Source: Hemerocallis citrina
Lineage: Eukaryota; Streptophyta; Magnoliopsida; Asparagales; Asphodelaceae
Assembly (NCBI GenBank): GCA_017893485.1
Contig: CM030363.1
Coordinates: forward strand, 83,182,230 to 83,246,229
DNA length: 64,000 nucleotides
Direction of reading: 5' to 3'
Numbering within the stretch: position 1 is the stretch's first letter; every line of letters starts with the position of its first letter. The position numbers and the translations under genes were made by a program. Under the pieces are notes generated by a model. That model ran no database searches, was not told the origin of the DNA, and worked only from the letters and a program-made list of their open reading frames with translations. Shown piece after piece: positions 36,370 to 49,999 of the stretch.

Positions 36370-36448
36370 GCTTAGCGCATGTGGCCTAGCGGCCAGTGCT
36401 GTCGGCTGTGTTCTCTGTGTGCCTGGGTTCGATCCTTACTATCGGCAA
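36370..36448 (+). other. tRNA-like module 2 in long LTR (copy A)
   Basis: An A-box TGGCCTAGCGG (36382-36392) and a B-box-like GGTTCGATCC (36426-36435) stand about 155 bp after module 1's boxes, followed by a short T-run after 36455. TTCTCTGTGTGCCTGGGTTC resembles the corresponding part of module 1 and of the copy B modules, pointing to an old duplication. Confidence 0.55.
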
Positions 36449-38018
36449 GTATGAAAAAATATTTTTTGGGGGGGTTTTAGGCGTCCAAAAATTGTGAAAA
36501 AAATATGGTTATTCTCATAAAAATATAAGGGACTTTATAAAAATAATTTGGGGATTATTGGAATGAAATAAACCATGATTTGTGAATAAAAGGCATAAAT
36601 AGAACTATGGTTCTAGATTATATACTATGTGGAAATTATAACTTACAAGAATAAGTTGAAATGAAGGATTAGAAGATGATTTGGCAAAAAGAAACTTGTT
36701 GTGTGACATAAGGCAATTTAATCTCATTTGAGAATAATGTGGAACAATATGAAGTGTGTATATTTGTTAGTGATGTGAAATTTTGATATGAAGTGATAAT
36801 TGATAAAGCATATGGAATTCATGTATAGTCATGGACTATTCGAACAAATTAGAAGTCATAATTGAAAAGAGAAAATACATGTGAGTATGATAACTCAACA
36901 TGAGGATTTATGAGTTGGAAATGCTCATTTTGGAAATTGTGATTTGAAAATTGAAATAAAAGAGTAGCTAAGTCTCCCCCGGCATTTGGAAATGAAATGA
37001 AACGAAATGAAATTTGAAAAGAAAGACCAAGGTTGGTCATGTTGAAATGAATGAATAAGTCAGGTTTAGTGGAGAGGCTAACTCTAGAGCTTCGATTTTT
37101 GTTCATGATTTTGATAAAAGAAACTAAGGATTAGTACATAGTGGAGATGTGATGAAAGTAGGAGAAAAACACGAGTATGAGGGCCATCGGAGTGGCGGTG
37201 TGAGAGTGATCCACAGGCTGCCTACTTGATGCGTCAAGACAAGGCGTGGGCACTACTCCAGAATTATCGTCCCGGCGGCGACGCTTGTGGGATGTTTGGT
37301 GACTACAAGAGGATCGTGTGCCATGAAGTGAGGCTGAATTGTCCATAGGTTGCCTACTCGATGCGTCGTGTCAGTGCGTAGGATTCTCCTCCAGAATTTT
37401 CTGTACACGAGCTTGTACTCATAGATCATCTAAGATACCTACCGTAATTACAGTAGTAGATTAAGTCGTAACGAGAGATTGAACCCTACAAAGATGAAGA
37501 ACGATTAAGGGCTTGCCCTCGGACCTATGTAGTATGGGATGCATAGAATCCGAACAAGTGCGCATTAGTGTCATGTATTATAAATAAATGCATTAAGGAC
37601 TAAGTGCACAATCACAACACGACATCAATAGGGTAGTCCCTTTAGTTTGATTTGTGACAAGGTTGTGTTTGCTAAATATGAAAATTAAGTTATACTATTT
37701 CCGGTATAGAGAGGATGGCCGTGTATAATGATCGTCGGTTGAATAAACTGACGTACCCACAGTCTTATATGCAGGTAAATGGCTTGATAAAGATTAAAGA
37801 GGAATCAATGCTTAAAGATTACTTCATGATCGTTGTATATTTATTCCATTGTTGTAAATTTTACTTCCGCTGTGCAAATGTAAAGTGTAATATTGATGTA
37901 AACTCTGATGTAAAGTGAAAAGTTTAAATTTCCTTGTAAAATTGTACTAAAAGAAGCAGAAAGATCCTGTAGAACATCTCGAATTCAGTGTATTTGGGAT
38001 TCGGGGCGTTACAGGACA

Positions 38019-39335
38019 TGTGGAGCGCGAAGAGTCTGCGGAGTAGGATAAGCTCCATTGTAATCTTGGACCATCTGGTCCTGCCTTCTCACTTCTCTTC
38101 CACGTGGCTCGTGGTGGTTGGCTGCTTCTGCGGCAGGCACTCTGCTCGAAGCGCTGCTCGCTCTGAACGAGGCCTCTTTGTCATTTACGAGGGGCTCCTT
38201 CTCCTTATCTTTCAATGCTGCTTCTTCTTCTGTTGGATCTTTCTCATTTGAGGTTTCTTCCTCAACAACGAAGAGATGTACTCTCATCGTTTTCCTCAAA
38301 AAACCCCCTGCCAAATCCCGTTCCTAGTGCCTAGGGCTTCCTTTTTGCTCTTTAGGAGGCCTACTCTGTTTTGGGACCACTTTTGTGGTCAAAGGCGATG
38401 CCTTTCTCGGTGCTTTCTCCTTAAAGGAACTATCCTTCACCAACTCTCGTCCCAAAGGCAGTGTCTTTCCCCCTTCTGGAGAACTGCTGAGCATGCTTTT
38501 GCCCATTCCAGGGCCTGCAAGCTCTGGCTGCATCTTCTGATCTTCTTTTGGTTTCTTTTCACCAACCCTCTGTGGCTGCATGCCACTTTGGGAAGCCTGT
38601 GGTACTCCCTTTTTCAAACTAGCCGCTAGCCTTGGGCAATTTACCAGATCTGGCAATGGATCCTGGCCGTTGGATCCTTTGGACGAGTCTCGATCTCGCC
38701 CAAACGGGATCCGGCCCTGAGTCTTGACGCGCTGATCCCCCCACCGCAGTCGCATGGTGACCCACTGGTCCTCTCGCCGCCTTGATCAATTCTCGGTGAG
38801 CCCTCTCCACCTCATGGGCCCCATCTATAGTGAGCTCCCATTCTGGTGAGGCCACCTCTTTGTAGGTGCGGCCATCTCGATGGGAGGGGGGGGGGGGTGT
38901 GGGGGAGATGATGGGTTGTAGCTCCGCCTCCGTCTCTGCGTGTTCGTCTAGAACAAACCGAATGAGATAAGATTGTTCGTATGAGTTCACTTTGGCGAAG
39001 TGAGGCATGAGGGAGATATCACCGCTCCTGTTGAGGACTCTTGCTGAGACTATCTCCGATCGGCGGATGGTCTTTTCGTCTATCTCTTCCACTGATCGAA
39101 GTCGGAGACCATTTCTTACAAAGCCTCCTTCTTCTAGAAATGAAGTACGTTGTGGCTCCAAATCCAAAACTTGTCTCCTTGTGGCCGTTCTGCACCGAAG
39201 CTCGGTGTCCAAGCTTTGAAGTCCACTTTGAAGTGGCCAAAATCCACCGTCGCCATACTGGTAACTTCTAACATTTTTTCTAGTGATGGAAATTAGATAA
39301 GAAATTGAAGAAGACAAACTTTCTTCACTACCCAT
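38019..39335 (-). pseudogene. LINE2 ORF1, N-terminal surviving part
   Basis: The segments 39335-38619 and 38755-38324 match LINE1 ORF1 after its zinc knuckles, sharing the WELTIDGAHEVERAHRE stretch. A frame change occurs near 38700, and a 12-nt poly-G run lies at 38886-38897. The zinc knuckles are absent because the LINE is 5'-truncated. Confidence 0.82.
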
Positions 39336-39430
39336 TTCCTGGAGATGACAAAATTTCTACCTTGTTGTTCTTTCTCTATTTCAATATAGAGAAAAAAAGA
39401 GGGATAGACGCTCTACAGATATAATACCGA

Positions 39431-42400
39431 AATTTTTTTTGAGGTAGAAGGTGGAATAAAGCCACCCTGTTTCATTAATAAGTCGTTAATAAAACAACCC
39501 CGGTAGACCGGGAAGGATACAAAAGTATAAATCAGGAAAGACAAAACAGTGCAGGAAATAAAACATAGACCCCCAACAAAACCCTGGGGAGTGGGTTAAA
39601 TCCTCCATACAAAAAGCAAAAGTACAGTAGGTCAAGACCAAGCTATCAATGATTGCAGCTACTGAGTTGGCTGCGGCCCTCAGTCCAGTGTCGGCCCAAA
39701 CTCTACCTCCTCATCGTCAAAGTCCTCCACCTGGAAGACTCTGGCGATCCTCCCTCTGGCTCCAGTGGCGGCAGCTGTAGCCCAAAAAGAAATAAGATGC
39801 ATGATATGAGTAAGGTTACCAGAAATACTACTACATGAAGCATGAAAATAAAAGTTATTTCTGTCTAGCCATAACACCCATGTAGTTGCCGCAATGGCAA
39901 TATACCACGCATCCTTCATTTCATGGCGAATCTTTACGAATTTGGGACCAACCCACAGATCCTCATATTCGCTGGGGTAGTCACTTGTTCCTAGGGCTCG
40001 TAAAACCTCTACCATGGTTGCCTTACTCCTTGGACAGTGGATAAAAAGGTGGTTCAAGTTCTCCGTGTGCATGTTGTAGAATCCACAGTTGGTCGCAATC
40101 TGGGGTTGTCTCTTGGCCAGGTTCTCTCTGGTGAGAATTGCGTTATTGAGTACTAGCCAAAGGAAGACTCTGACTTTAAGAGGTGTTTTTGCCTTCCATA
40201 ACACCTGTGCCCAACTGGGTCTGCAACCTCGGTAGTGAATCCGACGATATAGGGAGCTGACCGAGAATGCTCCCTTAGGATCGAGTCCCCATCGCATCTG
40301 ATCTGGGCCTTGGACGCATCTCGTCCCGGTTCGTGTGATGTGTGCTTGTAGTTCGAGCAGTTGCTGATGTAACCTTGGGGTAAGCGGTCCTCGGAACGAC
40401 GGCTTCCAATTTCCTTTCTTCCAAGCCTCGGCAACAGACATATTTGGTTGATTCGTATTGTCATGCAACTCGGGGAAAGTTTCCTTTAAGGTATGTGCAC
40501 CACACCATTTGTCCCACCAAAATCTGGTGGACCGCCCATTACCGATAGTAGACGTAACAGCTGAATTGAACGGCCCGCTAGCTTTGATAATAACTTTCCA
40601 GAATCGCGAGACTCTAGACCCTACTCGGAAGCCCAGATTTCTCGTGCATTTTCCTCTCAGGTATGGCTGAATGAAGTCCTGCCATCCTTCCCCGCTGTGG
40701 TGAAAAACCTTCCACCACCATTTCCCCAACAGGGCAAGATTCATATCTCTTAGGTCAATGATGCCTAGCCCTCCATGTTTCTTCTTCATGCAAGCGATAT
40801 TCCATTTGATCAGGTGGTAACCCCCCTGTTCGAGTCTGCCACTTTCCAAAGGAATCATTTACGGATTCGGTCAATCCTTTGGATAACCCACTTTGGTAGC
40901 TCAAAAAAGGACATGTAATAAATGGGCAGACTAGACAATACTGAATTAATGAGCACCACTCTGCCTCCTAGTGACAGCGATTTTCCTTTCTAGCCAGACA
41001 ATCTGTCTTCCACCCTATCTATAATCGGCAACCAGTCCGCCTTAGTTAGCTTCCCTGGTCTGAGTGGGAGCCCTAAATATTTGATTGGGAACTCATTCAT
41101 CATACAGTTTAGTATAGTGGCATGTTCCCTAGCTTCTTCATCAGGAAGAATGATGGGGGTCAGAGCACTCTTATGGAAATTTATCCTAAGCCCTGACTAG
41201 GCTTCAAAATAGTAGAGGGCCCCTTTAAAGCAGACTGTTTCTGATCTGGTCCCATTTCCAAACAGTAGGGTGTCATCAGCATACTGTAGAATCATACACC
41301 CTTGATTAGAGGTGTTGCTGGCCACGGCCGTAATCCACCCTGCTCTCCTACAGTTTTCAAGCATTCCTCTTAGCACATCTGCTACAATGGTGAATAGAAG
41401 TGAGGATAACGGGTCCCCTTGCCGGAGACCCTTCTTACACGGAAATGACGGACCTGGCCGCCCATTCACTAATATAGCTGTTTTACTAGTCTGTAAACAC
41501 TGTTTGATCCATCTGACCCATTTGTCCCCAAATCCTCGCCCTCTGAGCGCTTCTAGCAAACACTCCCAGTCGACAGAGTCGTATGCTTTCTCAAAATCCA
41601 ATTTTAGGAGGAAAGTCTTAGAGTTACTCGCATGGCAGCGGTGGATAAATTGTTCCGCCGTGGCCACATAGTCAAGGATGCATCTGCCCTTAATGAATCC
41701 TGTTTGGGTTTTGCTGATAATACTATCCATAATATTCCCCAGACGGATGACTAAGACCTTAGTGATAATCTTTGCCGAACAATTAATGAGGCTAATAGGT
41801 CTAAAATCCCCCACGCGCTTAGACTCCTCCCTTTTGGGAATCAGAACAACTTCCGCGAAATTGAACATACCCAATCTAAGCTTGTTATGGAAAAATTCCT
41901 CCATCAGTGCCATGAAGTCTCCTTTAATTTCTTCCCAGAATACATGGAAGAATATCATTGGAAAGCCGTCTGGCCCATGTGATTTATCCGTTCCCATTTG
42001 GTCGATGGCCTTTTTCCCTTCCGTCTCCGAAAAAGGTTCCTCTAATGAGGAGAAGAACTCCGCCGAATCATTCTGGTATTCCTGCCAGTAATCCTCTCTC
42101 AAGGGAATTCTGAAATCATTCTTCTTACCAAAGAGACCCTTGTAATAATTCTGAAAGGTTTTGGCAACCACCTTCTCGTCTTGTGCTATTCCGGAATCCG
42201 TCTGAATGGAGAGGACGAGATTGGATCTACGTCTTGCGCTTGCCACTTTGTGGAAGTAGGCCGTATTTGCGTCTCCCTTTTTGAGCCACAAAATCCTCGG
42301 CCTCTGTTGCCATTTGATCTCTTCCAGCTTATAAAGATTGGCAACATTTTTCCGAAGCTCAAGTAACCTGTTTCTTTCTTCTTGTAACAGGATTCTCGTT

Positions 42401-42628
42401 TCTTCCACCCTTTCAAGTTCGTCAATTCCATCTAGAAAGAAATCCTTTGCACGCTAGATGGTCGAGAATCTGGACCGATTCCATCTGCACAGTCGCTTTC
42501 TCAATCTGCGGACTTTTTCGCACCATCGTGATGCAGCATCTCTACTAGTAGTTGGGAGCGTCTAATTCTCCATCACCATGTGGTGAAATCCCTGAATTTC
42601 CAGCCAGCCTTTCTCAATATCGAAAATT
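39431..42628 (-). mobile_element. LINE3: 5'-truncated LINE beside RPS3
   Basis: The T-run near 39431-39438, followed by the conserved GGTGG/CCACC hairpin, marks the 3' end. Similarity to LINE1 stops at about 42628 inside the endonuclease, so ORF1 and most of the endonuclease are missing. No clear target duplication was found; TACCGAAATTT and TATCGAAAATTT at the two ends are similar, but the right one may still be LINE sequence. Only ~60 bp separate it from LINE2's right target duplication. Confidence 0.9.
39680..42628 (-). pseudogene. LINE3 ORF2: reverse transcriptase part, broken
   Basis: The remaining protein starts in the endonuclease C-terminus and runs through the reverse transcriptase: FLLKLDFEKAYDSVDWE near 41610, GLRQGDPLSSLLFTIVADVL near 41420, YADD near 41280. 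The C-terminal zinc region has HLFIHCPR near 40040, ending FGPTLD at 39680. Open segments 42408-41197 and 40858-39680 are long, with only a few stops between them (near 41197, 40997 and 40862). It is the best preserved reverse transcriptase of the three, but lacks its 5' half. Confidence 0.92.
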
Positions 42629-42654
42629 TAACTTCAAACGACTGCCAATGCCCT

Positions 42655-45881
<3,227 letters not shown>

Positions 45882-47145
45882 TTTAGTACGAAGGGTATAA
45901 GGTGTACCAGCAGTTTTGCTACTATCAGTTGCTGTTACAGTTTTGCTCAAACTTGTCGAGTCCAAATTGGTCATATCTTTATTATTTTTTGAAGTTTGGA
46001 TGTTAATTTTTACTGTTGAGATGGTTAGTAACATAATTATTTTCTGAGATTTTTTGTTTAATTTCATTGCCTTTGGTCTGACTGTTCTTGTATCTAGGTC
46101 GTAGTAGTTGTATTGATTTTGTGAATGTTTGACGGAATGGTTTATGACTTTAAATATTGTTAAATATTTCTTTTACCTAAGCACAAACGTTGTTCTACAT
46201 AGCATTGTGGTTTGGTTGTGTTTCGTGGGGTTTTTCATTTTTGTACTTCGGTGAAAAAGAATTTGGCATTTCTTTTGATATTAAGCTGTATTGTGCTGGT
46301 ATTTCATGCAATTTTAAAGAGAATTGTAGGGGTGGGATTATTGAAAACTTTTGTGTGCGTTGATACTCTAAAATAGTGTTGCCCTCCGAAGTTGTTAAGC
46401 TTAGCTGATGTGGTTGCGTAAAATGTCTCATTGTTTCTGGGGAAAGATTATACCAGAATATTATATGGCTCATATCCAGGCTCCAGCTAAACCTATTATT
46501 CATGCAATGGAAAAAATATTTCTGAGAAGCCGATCCTTAGTCTCATTGAATTAAGTTGCTGGGAAGAATCTGTAAATGGAATGTTAATTGCTTGTGCCAG
46601 TCAGTTGGTGATGAAGGATGGATCCAATTGCAAATGTTGAGTTCAACAATTGACTGTTGCGCTTGTTATTGGAAGCTATGAGAGGATTCTGGATGTGATC
46701 TTCTAATGCTTCATTGTGTTGGGATAGCAGATCCCGGAACTTTAACAAAAATAATCTTGAAATCATGACAGATCTGATGGAGAACAATTTGTGTTTGCTT
46801 GGCCATTGAAATCATATGGAATGTACGAAGAACCTCTAGTATCTCCTCGAGAACAATCCCCTATATAATTCTTCTGAAGTTACATGTTTCATGGAGATCC
46901 AAAGGCGGTCACTGCCTTCCTGTCATATGTTGCCCAAGCGGGAAGATTATTTTCCACCTCATGGTGCCCTTCTCTATTCGAATCAATTTTAAAAACCTGC
47001 TATCTGTCCATGCTGGCAAGTGTTCATTAAGTAATAAATCAGGAAAGTGGTTTAATCATGACTGATTTGCCTATTGCCGTCAACTGAAACGATTTTGAAG
47101 TACGCTAATTGTTTGTTTTTTGAATGGACAGTAAATACCACCAAA
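45882..47145. other. RPS3 3' UTR and A/T-rich downstream region
   Basis: The 3' UTR begins at 45882. A T-rich stretch to about 46090 is consistent with polyadenylation signals, but no single site stands out. Beyond it there are only short frames without recognisable features. Confidence 0.5.
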
Positions 47146-47320
47146 AGAGTAATGCTACATCCATTACCAATTTCACTACATTTTTCTTCACTATCTTAGG
47201 TACCACACTCCAATAGATAAGAGAAGATAGAGTAAGTGGGAGAACTCTCCAATAGGAGTATGCCACCTAAGGTAGTGAAAAAAATGGTAGTGAAATTGGT
47301 AGAGGCTAAAGCATTACTCT
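47146..47320. mobile_element. MULE-type MITE, 175 bp
   Basis: The perfect terminal inverted repeats AGAGTAATGCT and AGCATTACTCT extend inward as long imperfect arms (TACCAATTTCACTAC and its inverse). A perfect 9-bp duplication ACCACCAAA flanks it (47137-47145 and 47321-47329). The 9-bp duplication fits Mutator-like elements. It lies about 1.3 kb beyond the RPS3 stop. Confidence 0.9.
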
Positions 47321-48403
47321 ACCACCAAATATATAGATAAATGGATGGAAACAATTAGATGCTCAAGCTGGAGGCAACGAAGTAGAAACATAAGGAGAAC
47401 AGGACAACAGCTAGTTCAGAAAACAAAAGTAAAATATGCAAAAAAATAACAGAAAAATCTGAACTACCAACAGTAGGGATAAGCTGAACGACATAAGCAA
47501 AGCAAAGATGACTATCACCACAATCAACAGCAACCAACTGCAGCCAAACACCCGATCAGAAAAATGTACACCCAACCGAAGATCCGAAACACAAAGAAAC
47601 TCCAGTAAGGAGAAACCCCCACAACATATTAAGGATGAGGGGGTTCAAAGCTTTCGAAAAAGGACTGTTTAGGGAGAAGCTAGGAAAGTAATACCTACTA
47701 CTCACAAAGACACATCCAGAAGACACATCCAGAGGCAGTTCCTCTTGGATATATAGGTATATTCTCAATATAATAAAATATTATTGTGTATAGTGTTCTA
47801 TGGGGCAACACGTGCGTTGCACGTGTTATCTGTTTAATTGTTGGACCGGGTTGAGTGGGCATAAAGCTCAGTACCCTAAACCTAGTTCATCTCATATAAA
47901 AGCTGGTCTAGAGATAGTGCTCTGTGATATTCCAATACTGATAAGCAGAGTATAATATCTTAAGCGGCTATGAGATAAACCCTAACCCTAATTCCTCCTA
48001 ACCACATCTAACAATCTTAAGATATTACAACTGATTTTTGAGATTAAGAGAGTTACTTGGAATTGGTCGATTGTTGGATTTCAATGCTGTCACCGTCGCC
48101 CGCCATCCCGAGCGCTGCTGTTGCAAGCGTAGCCGTCGCGAGAGCCGCCGTCGCGAACGTTGCCGTCGCGAGCACCTCCGTCACGAGCACCGACGCTCCC
48201 CACGGCCAGCTGCTGTCCCAATCGTCTTCCTTCTCCTCTTTCCCAATTGAAATTTGGGGCTTGTTCGAATTGGGGTTTTGGGAATGGAGAAGGAGACGCG
48301 GGAATTTGGACTTGAGAGTTTTGGAGGAGAGATCTGTTCGTCGAAATCCTCCCGCCGCCGCCGATGGGCCCGCCGCCGTCGCCGTCGCCGTGCATTGACG
48401 CCT
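47321..48403. other. Unassigned region with GC-rich triplet block
   Basis: At 47764 a stretch beginning TCAATATAATAAAATATT is followed by the palindrome-like AACACGTGCGTTGCACGTGTT (47805-47826 area), a look seen at some plant Helitron 5' ends. AACCCTAACCCTAATTCC occurs near 47976. From 48085 to 48395 the sequence is rich in CCGTCGC triplets and open in several frames on both strands. This is a composition effect, and no frame is preferred. Confidence 0.35.
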
Positions 48404-49011
48404 CATGGCATCACCATCGCCGACGGTTGCCCCTCCTGTCGCTGATCACAAACCCAAGGTTTCGGGTATGCTCCTTCTTCCTCATCGCTGTTGATGGGTT
48501 CTGCTAGTCAGATCCAATAACAGGGAACCCGAAACAGAATGATCTCATTGGCTTTTGAATGATGTTTGCTGTTTGGCTTTCTGGTTGGTGTTTGATGTTT
48601 GGACTGTTGGAGCAGATCCATATTCAGATCTAGTCAAAAGGAATCAGACCTGGATCAGATCTAAATTAAAGATAAGTTCTTCACCAAATTTAAATTGTTA
48701 TTTAATTGTTTGTTCGTATTAAGCATTATTTAATTAAATGCAAATTTGAACAATTGTTTTAGCTATGTGCTAAAAATTAAATATCTATTTTGATAAGTTA
48801 AATTATAGATGTTGACTATATATAAATTTGTATCTCCAATTAAATTGTTGTAAATTAGAAGGTGCTGATAATTCGTTTAATTGGCTAATCTTTAACAATT
48901 TGATGATGTAGGAACTTCAAAGTTACTTACAAATTGTGTGTGTTAGAGATGATGGATATGCATCACGGCTGAATAAGTCTGCACTACGCAGACTTCTCCA
49001 TCGAATTTAGA
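48404..49011 (+). other. Possible two-exon gene fragment, unidentified
   Basis: An ATG at 48404 opens MASPSPTVAPPVADHKPK, ending at a possible donor AAG/GTTTCG (48457/48458). An acceptor TAG near 48910 precedes an open stretch reading ELQSYLQIVCVRDDGYASR then LNKSALRRLLHRI, closed by TAG near 49010. The two join in frame 0. The family is not recognised. It may be an orphan or captured exon pair, since no further exons were found downstream before the copia relic. Confidence 0.3.
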
Positions 49012-49999
49012 AACCACTTCTAACTTGAAATGTCGGTATGATCTACTTTAATCTTTTTTAGTACTTTCATGTGATGAATGTGTTAACGTTTTGTGCGTTT
49101 GATCACATGATTGGGAGTTTTAGATCATAGTTATTCTCACCTTGAAAACTAGCATGTTTAGGATTTTTAAGTGCTTTATCATACTATGTGTATAGATATT
49201 TTGACAAATCCATTGTCTGCAGTTTGTGTGAGATTATATATTTGCTTCTCTACTTAAAAAAAAAAAATGATGCATAAGATCTGTAACAAATGTCCGTAAC
49301 TTAGATAAGAGCATCCTGTAATGCAGAATATGACTCTATTATTTACGTTTTGTTCTTTATCGTTCATTGTGCTGTGTGTGCAAAATTTAATTATAAAATA
49401 TGAGTCATTATCTCGTTTAGTTTTTCGAAGATGATGAAGAACGAATAAAGAAAAATATAGCTCAATTTGTTTAAGCAAGTGGATATTGTTAGAATCACTA
49501 GAGAAAGTATACAATTTTTATAAAATGTAATAGAGTAATTTTATATTAACTCTTATAATGTGCATATATTGTTAATCGCATGTATAAGCTGAGTTTAACA
49601 AATGAGACAATTAATAATAATAGTTCTAATTGTGTTCTTAAACATAGCATATTTGGCTAGGATTTGAGAAATATATATTCAATTGCTTGTGAGGAAATGT
49701 GATCTAATTATCAAAACTGTGGGAGAAATGAAGTTAAAAGCTGTTGAGTCAAAAGCTTTAACATCCAAGTTTTGAAATTTAGAATCACTATGAACTTTAT
49801 ATTAAATTGTTTGTTCTTGTTAAAACTTATAACTCTACTAAATGACACTTCATTAAATATGACAAATGTAAAGTTTGAATTCAGATTTTGATCACTAGGA
49901 AATCATTTTGTATGATCTCTACGAGTTCACAACCTTTTGAATCAATACATTCTGATAATTGTAATCTCAGTAGCTTTGTGACTATGTGAGATAATTGTT
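49012..49999. other. A/T-rich region with one ~100-bp repeat
   Basis: Segment 49697-49795 is repeated at 52067-52165 with about 90% identity (shared GTGATCTAATTATCAAAAC and AACATCCAAGTT). The second copy lies at the end of the copia relic, so this one is probably another piece of the same family. No gene is supported. Confidence 0.5.

Larger units (their letters stand above)
34497..38013 (+). mobile_element. Long solo LTR carrying tRNA-like modules (copy A)
   Basis: The 3517-bp segment opens TGTAATGCCC, closes GGGGCGTTACA, and is flanked by a perfect 5-bp duplication GGACA (34492-34496 and 38014-38018). It has no coding region, primer site or internal LTR pair, so it is best read as a solo LTR left by recombination. 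A TATA box (TATAAATACC near 35074) sits about 580 bp from the start. Two tRNA-like modules lie at 36219-36291 and 36370-36448, and a ~140-bp imperfect direct duplication around 37200-37400. A related inverted copy is at 59961-62420. Confidence 0.9.
29611..39351 (-). mobile_element. LINE2: 5'-truncated LINE split by a solo LTR
   Basis: The T-run at 29611-29620 marks the 3' tail. The 16-bp duplication aatttctaccttgttg lies at 29595-29610 and 39352-39367. The LINE body (about 6.2 kb without the LTR and its duplication) contains ORF2 and the downstream two-thirds of ORF1. The 5' end starts inside ORF1, after the zinc knuckles seen in LINE1, as expected from incomplete reverse transcription. The solo LTR 34497-38013 interrupts ORF1. 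Confidence 0.95.

Noticed and set aside
36219..36448. Genuine nuclear tRNA genes
   Set aside because: The A and B boxes are good, but acceptor and T stems pair poorly and copy B has different mismatches; described as tRNA-like modules instead.
39431..42640. Target duplication for LINE3 (TACCGAAATTT and TATCGAAAATTT)
   Set aside because: The right-hand copy still aligns with LINE1 coding sequence, so it may not be flank.
48057..48406. Overlapping Ala/Arg/Ser-rich frames on both strands
   Set aside because: GC-rich CCGTCGC triplets lack stops in all frames; no frame has a conserved domain or supported splice structure.
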